A stretch of DNA of 49,678 nucleotides from Desulfuromusa sp. (GTDB lineage: Bacteria; Desulfobacterota; Desulfuromonadia; Desulfuromonadales; Geopsychrobacteraceae): NCBI GenBank assembly GCA_021647765.1, contig JAKIUD010000016.1:5001-54678 (forward strand). Reading direction: 5' to 3'. Below are positions 34,040 to 41,470 of this stretch, in pieces. The notes beneath the pieces are model-generated. The model was not told where the DNA came from, made no database searches, and worked only from the letters and a program-made list of their open reading frames with translations. The position numbers and the translations under genes were made by a program. How positions within the stretch are numbered: position 1 is the stretch's first letter; each line of letters starts with the position of its first letter.

Positions 34040-34789
34040 TCACCATTCCATCTCAGATGAAGAAATTGCACGATTTCTCCTGTTCGATGCTCTTCCCCAG
34101 GGGCAGACCTTTATACAAATTCCACAGATCGGCTTTTCCACCAGAGGCAATTGCATAAATTCTTTCACCAGCTTGTCGGCGCACTTTTTGAAGTCGAGTG
34201 CCTCCTCCCTGGACGAATAATGAAAATCTGTATTTACATTCTTGATCGCTGCAGCAGGACAAGCTTCAGCACACAGGCAACAGTCAGCACATTTGTTTTC
34301 TAATAATTGATCAACAACCAGAGGCATATCGGTCAAAACGGTGACAAAACGAATCCGGGGACCATACTCCGGTGTTACAATCAACAGGCTTTTCCCCTGC
34401 CAACCCAAGCCAGCAGCATTAGCCACCGCCTTGGCGGAAAGATGCGAGGTGAAGCGCTCCATATCCAACACCTGAGAAGCTGGTATCGGGAGTGCCGCAT
34501 AACCATTACTCTCCACGTAAGAACAAAGCCTGAGAGCAATCTGATCGAGCAGCAAATTGGCATTGACATAGACCTGTGCGTAAAGTGGTGTCGGACCGCC
34601 ATCAAGCTGTTCGAAAACCTCTGACGGCAGCTTTACCGCAAGAGATACCCCATACTGGTAACCGTGCAGTAAATCTTCGGGAGTTGTTTCCAACTCCCGA
34701 AGAAGCTCAAGATCGGCGACCCCCACCAAATCAGCTCCTGCAGATATGGCAAAATCTTTTACCGTTTTGGTTGTCTCATTTTGAATCAC
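34040..34789 (-). CDS. Double [4Fe-4S] protein, epoxyqueuosine reductase-like
   Basis: The 249-residue cytoplasmic protein has an N-terminal domain resembling QueG-type proteins (DFAISAGADLVGVADLELL; AKAVANAAGLGWQGKSLLIV). Two ferredoxin-like clusters follow, CADCCLCAEACPAAAI and a second set made of FKKCADK plus ICGICIKVCPWG. QueG itself is longer, about 350 residues, with a B12 domain and C-terminal HEAT repeats, so this shorter form is probably not a true epoxyqueuosine reductase. It sits between an acyl-CoA dehydrogenase and the TRAP operon. An electron-transfer or corrinoid-reactivation role is possible but unproven. Confidence 0.8.
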   Translation of the reverse strand: MIQNETTKTVKDFAISAGADLVGVADLELLRELETTPEDLLHGYQYGVSLAVKLPSEVFEQLDGGPTPLYAQVYVNANLLLDQIALRLCSYVESNGYAALPIPASQVLDMERFTSHLSAKAVANAAGLGWQGKSLLIVTPEYGPRIRFVTVLTDMPLVVDQLLENKCADCCLCAEACPAAAIKNVNTDFHYSSREEALDFKKCADKLVKEFMQLPLVEKPICGICIKVCPWGRASNRRNRAISSSEMEW

Positions 34790-34826
34790 GATAGAACCTT
34801 CTCATGCCGCTAAACCAGAGAATCAA

Positions 34827-35984
34827 CTACGCGAATTTTCTTAATATCTCTCTGGAAATAATCAACCGTTGAATTTCACTGGTTCCCTCATAAATACTGG
34901 TAATACGGGCATCACGTGTATAACGTTCAATCGGGAAATCCTTGGTGTAGCCGTAACCACCTAAAATTTGCATCGCCTCATAACAAGCACGGTTGGCTGC
35001 CTCGGTCGCGTACAACTTGGCCATCGATGCCTCTTTACCGAACGCATTCCCCTGTTCTTTTTTGAACGCTGCACTCAGCAGCAATAACCGTGCGGCCTCC
35101 AATTCGGTATAAGCGTCGGCAATCTTCCACTGAATTGCCTGAAAATTAGAGATTTTCTGGCCAAACTGTTCCCGCTCCAAAGAATATTTGGTTGCGTAAT
35201 CCATCGCTGCCAGACCGACACCAAGACCCAGTGAGCCGATACCAATTCGCCCGCCAGCTAACTCACCTACAGCAATTCTGAAACCATCATTAAGGTTGCC
35301 CATCAGGGCATCTTTTGGAATCCGACAATCCTCAAAGAGCAGTTCATTAGTCGATGAAGCGTGTTGCCCCATTTTCTCCTCATCGCTCCCTACTGTCAGT
35401 CCGGGGATACCATTTTCCACCAGAAAACAACTGATTCCCTTCCCCTTCCGAACCTCTTTATCGGTGACCGCCCAGACCACAAAAACACCGGCATATGGGG
35501 CGCTAGAGATAAAAATTTTGGAGCCATTAAGAACCCACTCATCACCATCTAAAACTGCGGCAGTCTTCATTCCACTCGGGTCAGAACCTGCTCCTGTTTC
35601 GGTCAAAGCAAAACCACCTGCCAGATACTCACCAGAGCCGATTTTGGGGATATATTTCTTTTTTTGCTCTTCCGAACCAATCGCCTGAATAACTTCACAA
35701 ACCATGTTGTTGACTGATACAGTCACAGCAGTGGAAGCACAAACCCGGGCAATTTCAGTCAAAGCGACACAGAAAGCAACAACACCCGCCTCGGCACCAC
35801 CATATTTATCCTTGACGTTAAGACCCATGAAGCCAAGTTCAGCAAGCTTCTTTAAGTTATCGTAGAAAACCTGACGATCACCGCCCCGATCCAGATCTGC
35901 CGCCACTGGCTCCAACTCAGCGATTGCAAACTTCCGTGCAGTCTCTTGAATCATCCTCTGCTCTTCGGTTAAATCGAGATACAT
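34827..35984 (-). CDS. Acyl-CoA dehydrogenase (short/branched chain type)
   Basis: The 385-residue flavoprotein has LTETGAGSDPSGMKT for flavin/substrate binding, RIGIGSLGLGVG, and the catalytic glutamate in the standard SCAD/MCAD position (YEGTSEIQRLIISRE). It would use Etf as acceptor. In this array a likely substrate is isobutyryl-, 2-methylbutyryl- or butyryl-CoA, but the exact chain cannot be read. It is the first gene of the minus-strand array, preceded by conserved element A and a long leader. Confidence 0.9.
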   Translation of the reverse strand: MYLDLTEEQRMIQETARKFAIAELEPVAADLDRGGDRQVFYDNLKKLAELGFMGLNVKDKYGGAEAGVVAFCVALTEIARVCASTAVTVSVNNMVCEVIQAIGSEEQKKKYIPKIGSGEYLAGGFALTETGAGSDPSGMKTAAVLDGDEWVLNGSKIFISSAPYAGVFVVWAVTDKEVRKGKGISCFLVENGIPGLTVGSDEEKMGQHASSTNELLFEDCRIPKDALMGNLNDGFRIAVGELAGGRIGIGSLGLGVGLAAMDYATKYSLEREQFGQKISNFQAIQWKIADAYTELEAARLLLLSAAFKKEQGNAFGKEASMAKLYATEAANRACYEAMQILGGYGYTKDFPIERYTRDARITSIYEGTSEIQRLIISREILRKFA

Positions 35985-36112
35985 AGTGTCTCTTTCCTTT
36001 TATGATTTTTGTTCTGCAGGCTACAGAACACCATTATGTTTTCAATTCATAGAGGGCTACCTACTCCCCACAAAACACCCCGAATAACGACATATCGAAA
36101 ACCCCTTATTGA

Positions 36113-36237
36113 GATTTTAGAATGGCGTTATAAAATCGTGGCTTGGAGCATATAGTAGATCTTGGCTGTAGGCCAATCAGGCGGAAGCCTTTAGCTGTGT
36201 AGGCAAATAGATGGACATAGATAGGTTTGTCACCTAC
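36113..36237 (-). promoter_or_regulatory. Conserved element A, upstream of the acyl-CoA dehydrogenase array
   Basis: Read on the minus strand, this 125-base block aligns with element B at 39166-39293. The match is 74 of 100 positions, then about 20 of 24 around a TATAAC box (36127-36132). Shared blocks are GTAGGT with inverted ACCTAT (here TAGGT-N5-ACCTA at 36222-36236), CCTACACAG, TTCCGCCTGATTGGCCT, CTATATG and ATT.TATAA..CCATT.TAAAAT. It lies about 130-250 bases before the dehydrogenase ATG. No good -35 box precedes TATAAC, which suggests an activator-dependent promoter. The remaining bases of the 36.0-36.48 kb gap hold only hairpins. Confidence 0.65.
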
Positions 36238-36292
36238 AGGGATGTCGTTCACTCATGAATAGGTGAAACGTCTTTTTGTGGTGCCATAAAGA

Positions 36293-36325
36293 GATAAAGG
36301 GCAAAGAAAGCAGACACCCTTTATC
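36293..36325. repeat. 9-bp inverted repeat
   Basis: GATAAAGGG (36293-36301) and CCCTTTATC (36317-36325) are perfect arms with a 15-base loop. It lies between the response-regulator terminator and element A. Possible hairpin or operator. Confidence 0.4.
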
Positions 36326-36373
36326 TGGTTGGAGGATATGTAAGAATGGTACTAATTTTAGGAATTATTCAGT

Positions 36374-36408
36374 AAAATCGGGACGATCCGCAAAGGGAGC
36401 TGTCCCGA
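36374..36408 (-). terminator. Probable terminator of the two-component operon
   Basis: On the minus strand TCGGGAC and GTCCCGA pair as a seven-base stem and are followed by TTTTACT. It lies about 75 bases after the response-regulator stop. Confidence 0.5.
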
Positions 36409-36420
36409 CTGGTGACCAAC

Positions 36421-36438
36421 CGTATCTCTGAGGATACG
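36421..36438. other. Small hairpin after the response regulator
   Basis: CGTATC and GATACG pair around a six-base loop in the 3' untranslated region. Confidence 0.35.
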
Positions 36439-36481
36439 CAACAACGACATGTCCGCAGGAATAGTAACAGCTATCCGAGAA

Positions 36482-37147
36482 TCAATCTTCCGAACCTCGA
36501 TCACCACGCTGCTCTATCCATTGCACTGCTCGATAACTCAACTCCGAAGAGTTCCGCAAAGTCAACTTTGCCTTGATCCGTTCCCGGTAAGTTCCAATAG
36601 TTTTCACACTCAAACAAAGACGCTCAGAAACTTCCCGAGTGCTCAAACCACTGCCAATCATCTCAAAAACCTCTAACTCCCGATTGGTCAAACACTGCTG
36701 CGGTAAAAGCCCCTTATTCGAACCGCCAACTATTTTATGAAGAACCTCACTGGTCATTTTGGGGCTGAGATAGACTTTGCCAGACCGCACCACGTGGATA
36801 GCATCAATGATCAGATCAGCAGTTTCATGCTTCATGATATATCCACGCGCTCCAGCCTGCAGTGCCCGTTCAGCATAGAGTGTTTCCTCGTGCATTGACA
36901 ACATCAGCGTCGGCAACTCTGGATACTCATTCTTGAGAAGCTTGGTCAATTCAAGCCCATTGCGCCCCACCAATGAGATATCGATAATAACCAAATCTGG
37001 CAAATCAACCCGAATCTTGTTCCAAGCAGACCCGACACTCTTAGCCTCACCACAAACATGGAAACCGGCTTCCTGCTCGATCAAATCCTGTAGTCCAAGG
37101 CGAAAAATCGGATGATCTTCAACCAGAAAAATTTCTACTTTAGACAT
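36482..37147 (-). CDS. NarL/LuxR-type response regulator
   Basis: The 221-residue protein has a receiver domain (VEIFLVEDHPIFRLGLQ; phospho-acceptor Asp56 in LVIIDISLVGRNG; GARGYIMKHE). It ends with a LuxR-type helix-turn-helix (LTNRELEVFEMIGSGLSTRE, LCLSVKTIGTYRERIKAKL). A GGGGAG site 8 bases before the ATG at 37147 decides the start; it begins just after the kinase stop. It is the cognate partner of the kinase at 37149. Target promoters may include conserved elements A and B on either side, which is inference from position. Confidence 0.95.
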   Translation of the reverse strand: MSKVEIFLVEDHPIFRLGLQDLIEQEAGFHVCGEAKSVGSAWNKIRVDLPDLVIIDISLVGRNGLELTKLLKNEYPELPTLMLSMHEETLYAERALQAGARGYIMKHETADLIIDAIHVVRSGKVYLSPKMTSEVLHKIVGGSNKGLLPQQCLTNRELEVFEMIGSGLSTREVSERLCLSVKTIGTYRERIKAKLTLRNSSELSYRAVQWIEQRGDRGSED

Positions 37148-37148
37148 T

Positions 37149-38960
37149 TCAACTCCCCTCATTTATGTTTTTACTACACATGCGCAGCCACACCATAGTT
37201 CCATGCTCCTGACTGCTTTCAATTTTTAACTCAGCACCAATCATACGAGCCCGGTAATTCATAATTTGTAACCCCATGCCAGCGGAATCCTTTGTATCTG
37301 ACAAACCGCTACCATCATCTTTAACTTCAAAAACGAAACGCTCACTATCCCGTAATAATGTCACTACAATCTGACTTGGAGCTGCGTGTTTGACCGCATT
37401 ATTGATTGCTTCCTGAATGATGCGATAGATATGAACCGCCACCGCCCCCCGAATTTCAATACCTTCTGCACCATAAAGCTGGCACTCAACCGGATAAAAT
37501 GTTTTGACGTTACGAATCAATTCGTGTAATGCCGCTCCGAGCCCATCGTCAACTCCGTAGATGGGACAGAATCCTCGTGCCAGAGAGCGGGTTTTCAGCG
37601 TCGCATCAGCTACCAATGAACGGATAGTCTCTGCTTGTATTGCGGCAGTGGGAGCAGTCTCCAGCAAACGCATCGACAACGTTCGACACATGATTTCAAT
37701 ACCAATCAGGTGAGGAGCCAAATCATCATGCAACTCCTGACCAATATGAATTCGCTCCTGATCGTCCGCTTCAGTTATTTGCCGCTCCAGTCTCTTTCTT
37801 TCACTACTTTCAACCCCGAGTTGCTCCATAAAACGGTTGAAAAACGATGATAGCTGCCCGACTTCATCCCGGGAGTGGTATTTCATCCGCACCGAATAGT
37901 CACCTGTTGCCCCCTGGGCAAAGAGGTTAGTCAACAAATCAAGCGGTTGGGTGATCGTGGTGCTGACATACATCGCCACCAATGCACCACCTGACAGGCA
38001 GAAAAGGGTAACCAGAACCCCGATATCAAACATGGTGTCAAGGGGTTTGTAGATATCATCAAGATAAGCAGACGAGGCAACAACCCAGTTAACTTCAGGG
38101 ATACGCGCAAAAACAACAACTTTCTTCCGGGGAGCAGTTTCTCCCGGATTCTGCCAATCGTAATAGAGCTTTCCTTTTTTTTGGGTCAGCAGGCTCATAA
38201 AAAAACCATCTGACCTTTCCATCCCTTTATCAAAAACGTTTTTTCCTTGATGAACCGGATGGGCAATCAGCTTACCGGTTAAATCCAGGACAAAAGTATA
38301 ACCGCTGGTCATAAACTTTAATGCTTCAAAGCTCTCCTGGAAATCATCAATATTAACCACCTGATCAAATTCATCCCGATAGGCAGAAGCAGAGATAATC
38401 CAGTCCCAAGGCTCAAAATAGGTCATCCAATAAGCCTTGTCACGGGGCTCCAGATCTTCAGGGTTTTTCCATTTATATTCGGCATAACCGTTTTTATTGC
38501 GAACCTGCTCAGCAACAAACGGAACATCGGATAGATCCACAAAACGAAGTTCTGGCTCCGGGTGGACAACCACAATTCCATTGCTGTCAAGGCAGTAAAG
38601 ATAACCACTTTTGGCAATTTTTTGACTTAACAGAACCGCTTCAGCACGTGCCTTAGCTTCTTGTTCGGTCAGATTGCCGTCGAGATATTCCTGATAAAAC
38701 AGTTTAACAATTTCGGCGTTTGTCTCTGAAATCGTACGCAACGAATTTCGAATTGACAACCGTACTGACGTTCGGATCATATTGAGCATCAATCCAGTAG
38801 AATTGTTCAGTTCGCGATCGACCTGCGCCTCTAATGCCTCACGCATCACCATCGTTGTAAACCCCCCGGAAAGGAGTGCCAGAGGGGCAAAAAGTACCGT
38901 ACAAACGAGCATAATTTTATAGCGAATCGGTAAATTATTTAATATTGTTCGAGGCCACAT
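37149..38960 (-). CDS. Membrane histidine kinase with two Cache domains, HAMP and HisKA_3
   Basis: The 603-residue sensor starts with a transmembrane helix (about 15-38). The periplasmic part has two related Cache_2-type modules, near 115-200 (GYLYCLDSNGIVVVHPEPEL) and 215-305 (YTFVLDLTGKLIAHPVHQGK). Each ends in a matching W(I/V)(I/V)(A/S)S(A/S)AY segment. A second helix (about 311-333), a HAMP region, and a NarX-like kinase follow: His411 in GQELHDDLAPHL, N-box EAINNAVKHA (517-526), and DDGSGL (548-553). Cache_2 domains commonly bind small carboxylates, which fits the acid-degrading operons on both sides. Ligand identity is unknown. Confidence 0.94.
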   Translation of the reverse strand: MWPRTILNNLPIRYKIMLVCTVLFAPLALLSGGFTTMVMREALEAQVDRELNNSTGLMLNMIRTSVRLSIRNSLRTISETNAEIVKLFYQEYLDGNLTEQEAKARAEAVLLSQKIAKSGYLYCLDSNGIVVVHPEPELRFVDLSDVPFVAEQVRNKNGYAEYKWKNPEDLEPRDKAYWMTYFEPWDWIISASAYRDEFDQVVNIDDFQESFEALKFMTSGYTFVLDLTGKLIAHPVHQGKNVFDKGMERSDGFFMSLLTQKKGKLYYDWQNPGETAPRKKVVVFARIPEVNWVVASSAYLDDIYKPLDTMFDIGVLVTLFCLSGGALVAMYVSTTITQPLDLLTNLFAQGATGDYSVRMKYHSRDEVGQLSSFFNRFMEQLGVESSERKRLERQITEADDQERIHIGQELHDDLAPHLIGIEIMCRTLSMRLLETAPTAAIQAETIRSLVADATLKTRSLARGFCPIYGVDDGLGAALHELIRNVKTFYPVECQLYGAEGIEIRGAVAVHIYRIIQEAINNAVKHAAPSQIVVTLLRDSERFVFEVKDDGSGLSDTKDSAGMGLQIMNYRARMIGAELKIESSQEHGTMVWLRMCSKNINEGS

Positions 38961-39097
38961 AAATAATTCCAGTGCAATGTTTGTAAAAATGAGTTGTGGC
39001 TTAGATTAAAAACCTAAGCAATCTGCAGCGTCTGAGTAAATTTCTCGGCGGCTCTGGATTTGTGTCGGACTCCCCCCTCTTAAAGGTTAACAACCTA

Positions 39098-39121
39098 TCA
39101 CGGAATATAGGAATACCGTGA
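39098..39121. promoter_or_regulatory. TCACGG-N12-CCGTGA inverted repeat
   Basis: Perfect six-base arms at 39098-39103 and 39116-39121 lie 138 bases upstream of the kinase start and 45 bases from element B. On the plus strand it is followed by CATTCTTTTTG. It could be an operator for autoregulation or a weak terminator. Confidence 0.4.
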
Positions 39122-39165
39122 CATTCTTTTTGACCCTCTTAATAAATCGGCAAAAAAGAGATTTT

Positions 39166-39293
39166 GTAGGTTATAAGCCTATCCAGCGGCAGCTATTTTC
39201 CTACACAGCAAAAAGTTTCCGCCTGATTGGCCTCCCGGTAAGCGCTGCTATATGATCCCCAACAATAGCATTCTATAATACCATTATAAAATG
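39166..39293 (+). promoter_or_regulatory. Conserved element B, upstream of the etf/beta-oxidation operon
   Basis: This plus-strand block is the twin of element A in the same orientation relative to its downstream operon. It holds GTAGGTTATAAGCCTAT, CCTACACAG, TTCCGCCTGATTGGCCT, TGCTATATG and a perfect TATAAT (39274-39279) with no fitting -35 box. The first downstream ATG is at 39400. The kinase gene starts about 205 bases away on the other strand, so the region may serve both directions. Confidence 0.65.
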
Positions 39294-39399
39294 AAAAATA
39301 ATGGATAATTATTACCTTGCATACCAAAAGACAGGAACTACTGCTGAAAACCGATTTTTTCGACAAACTAAATAGAACATTGCACAACACGGAATCACT

Positions 39400-39747
39400 A
39401 TGGAATTAACACGAGAGATATACTGGAACGTAGGTCATGGACTGAGCACCTTGCTACCGATGCACCTACTGACCATGGCCGCTATTGCCGTACTCATTTA
39501 CCCGTTTATGGCACAGATAAAAACCTACCCACATGGGCAGTCCCTTAAGCGGATCGACCAATTGCCACAGCAAATTGACAGCAGGTTCAAGTCCGTATTA
39601 TTGCAAAGCAAAGTACTCCAGATCAAAGGCTCAGGGCTGGAAAGCAGAACGGACGATCTCATCATACACAGAGGCAAATTAGCATCAACAGCATTGCAAA
39701 ATGCTTTGTTCAATCTATCAATTAATACGACCAAAGGAGAATATTAA
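39400..39747 (+). pseudogene. N-terminal stub of an Etf-linked membrane Fe-S oxidoreductase
   Basis: The 115-residue frame opens MELTREIYWNVGHGLSTLLP and has one membrane helix (HLLTMAAIAVLIYPFMAQI), then RIDQLPQQIDSRFKSVLLQS. From memory this matches the start of the roughly 650-residue HdrD-like protein that precedes etfBA in Geobacter-type genomes and is thought to pass electrons from Etf to menaquinone. After about residue 77 the resemblance ends: no cytochrome b-like helices and no CCG Fe-S domains. The stop overlaps the etfB ATG by one base and carries its GGAG site. It may be a decayed gene kept as a leader, or a real small membrane protein. Confidence 0.55.
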
Positions 39748-40520
39748 TGAAAATTCTTGTTTGCATTAAACAGGTTCCTGATATGGAATCGAAGTTTAAA
39801 ATTTCTACTACAGGCACCTGGTATGATGACGCTGATTTAGCGTGGCGAATGAACGAATATGATGAGTATGCCGTTGAGCAGGCGGTACAACTCAAAGAAC
39901 AGGTTGCAGGATCGGATCTAACCGTACTCTGTATTGGCCGCAAGCAAGTTCAAGAAACCATGAAAAAAGCTCTGGCAATGGGTTGTGATCGCGGTGTCCA
40001 TATTGCCGATGATGTCGCACATGAAAAAGACCCTTTTGAAATTGCTTCGATCATTGCCGAATTTGCCAAAGATAAAGATTTTGAACTGATTTTTACCGGG
40101 ATGCAATCACAGGATCGCGGCAGTGCCCAGGTCGGAGTCCTGATCGCCGAACTGCTCGGATGGCCAAGCATCTCTACCATCGTTGATTTTAATTATGCCG
40201 ATGGCAAGATCGACGCCAAGCGTGAACTTGAAGGGGGCATCAAGGCTCTGGTTCGTTGTTCCACTCCGGCTCTAGTCACTTGTCAACTGGGACTGAATAC
40301 CCCACGCTATCCAACCTTGCCAAACATCATGAAAGCCAAACGTAAAGAACTCCTCACCGCTAAAGTCGCTGAATTACTCAAAGTCGAAGCCAAGCAGGAT
40401 ACCGCAAAAATCTACTTCCCGGAAAAACGGGGTGGTGGATTGGTTCTTGAGGGTGATGTAAACGACCTGGCCGATCAGCTGATCAAAATACTCAAAGAAA
40501 AAACTGCCGTTCTAGCCTAG
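39747..40520 (+). CDS. etfB: Electron transfer flavoprotein beta subunit
   Basis: The 257-residue subunit opens MKILVCIKQVPD and has the Etf beta blocks AVEQAVQLKEQ and ELIFTGMQSQDRGSAQVG. The signature region ISTIVDFNYADGKIDAKRELEGG and PRYPTLPNIMKAKRKEL follow. It binds AMP/FAD with EtfA and collects electrons from acyl-CoA dehydrogenases, probably all three in the window. A GGAG site lies within the upstream stub, which overlaps it by one base. EtfA follows after 7 bases. Confidence 0.96.
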   Translation: MKILVCIKQVPDMESKFKISTTGTWYDDADLAWRMNEYDEYAVEQAVQLKEQVAGSDLTVLCIGRKQVQETMKKALAMGCDRGVHIADDVAHEKDPFEIASIIAEFAKDKDFELIFTGMQSQDRGSAQVGVLIAELLGWPSISTIVDFNYADGKIDAKRELEGGIKALVRCSTPALVTCQLGLNTPRYPTLPNIMKAKRKELLTAKVAELLKVEAKQDTAKIYFPEKRGGGLVLEGDVNDLADQLIKILKEKTAVLA

Positions 40521-40527
40521 GAGAGAA

Positions 40528-41445
40528 ATGATGAAAACACTACTGGTTGCTGAATATAGAGATGGAAAACTTTTAAATTCGACTTACGAACTCGTCGCTT
40601 TTGCCGCACAAACAGGTTCCGAATCGGCCATGTTTCTGGTCGGTGATAACAGCATAGTACCGCAGTACAACGGCACCCTCTACCTTGCTGACAGTAATAA
40701 ATACAACGAGTTCAATCCTGCGGTTCACAAACAATTATTGCTTGATGTGATCGCCACCGAAAAACCCGACATGGTGGTTTTCAGTCACTCGTCCTATGGC
40801 TGGGATCTGGCGCCGCGAATTTCTCTGGCATTGGGAGCAGCACACATCTCAGAAGTTGTCGAGATTGATGCCGGCGTACCGGTTGCTCCAGTCTGCAATT
40901 CGAAGTTGCGCCGTCAGGTCAAAGGAAATACCGCCCAGACAGTGATAACCCTGCAAGCTGGAACCTTCGGTTTAAGTGATGAGCCCTCCGGCACGCCAAC
41001 AATCATAGAGATAAATACCGACAGTGTGGCACAGACTGAATTTTATGGCTACGAGGAAGCAGAAGCCAGTGGTGTCGACCTTTCCAAGGCCGAAGTCATC
41101 GTCAGCGCCGGACGTGGTATCGGCAAGCCAGAGAATCTTGGAATCATCGAAGAACTGGCCAAAGCACTTAAAGGCGAGTACGGCGCCAGTCGTCCGGTCA
41201 TTGATGCCGAATGGGTCGATCACAGTCGTCAGGTTGGCACGACGGGGCAAACCGTCTCCCCGAAACTTTATGTTGCTTGTGGTATCTCGGGAGCCATCCA
41301 ACATCTGGCAGGGATGAAGAAATCGGAATTTGTCGTCGCTATCAACACCGATAAAGATGCACCTATCGGTGAAGTAGCCGACGTATTGATAGTCGCCGAC
41401 CTGAAGCAGTTCGTACCCGCGCTGACCCAAAAGTTATCAGCCTAA
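40528..41445 (+). CDS. etfA: Electron transfer flavoprotein alpha subunit
   Basis: The 305-residue subunit has an N-terminal domain (KTLLVAEYRDGKLLNSTYEL) and the C-terminal FAD domain with VSAGRGIGKPENLG, VDHSRQVGTTGQTVSPKLYV, GISGAIQHLAGM and INTDKDAPIGEVADVLIVAD. It lacks any N-terminal ferredoxin domain. A tandem ATGATG makes the start ambiguous by one codon. With EtfB it carries electrons toward the respiratory chain, but the usual membrane oxidoreductase appears only as a stub upstream. Confidence 0.96.
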   Translation: MMKTLLVAEYRDGKLLNSTYELVAFAAQTGSESAMFLVGDNSIVPQYNGTLYLADSNKYNEFNPAVHKQLLLDVIATEKPDMVVFSHSSYGWDLAPRISLALGAAHISEVVEIDAGVPVAPVCNSKLRRQVKGNTAQTVITLQAGTFGLSDEPSGTPTIIEINTDSVAQTEFYGYEEAEASGVDLSKAEVIVSAGRGIGKPENLGIIEELAKALKGEYGASRPVIDAEWVDHSRQVGTTGQTVSPKLYVACGISGAIQHLAGMKKSEFVVAINTDKDAPIGEVADVLIVADLKQFVPALTQKLSA

Positions 41446-41470
41446 CAAACTCATACTAGCGAGGATTAAC

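Noticed and set aside
36113..36237. Known riboswitch (cobalamin or c-di-GMP) in elements A and B
   Set aside because: I do not see the B12 box or the GEMM core. In the sense direction the element also lies at and before the probable -10 box rather than in the leader.
36449..36676. Small plus-strand frame at the edge of the intergenic region
   Set aside because: It overlaps the 3' end of the response regulator, and no domain is visible.
39166..39293. Sigma-54 promoter in elements A and B
   Set aside because: TTGGCC is present, but the GG and GC dinucleotides are not at the required spacing in B, and the GC is absent in A.
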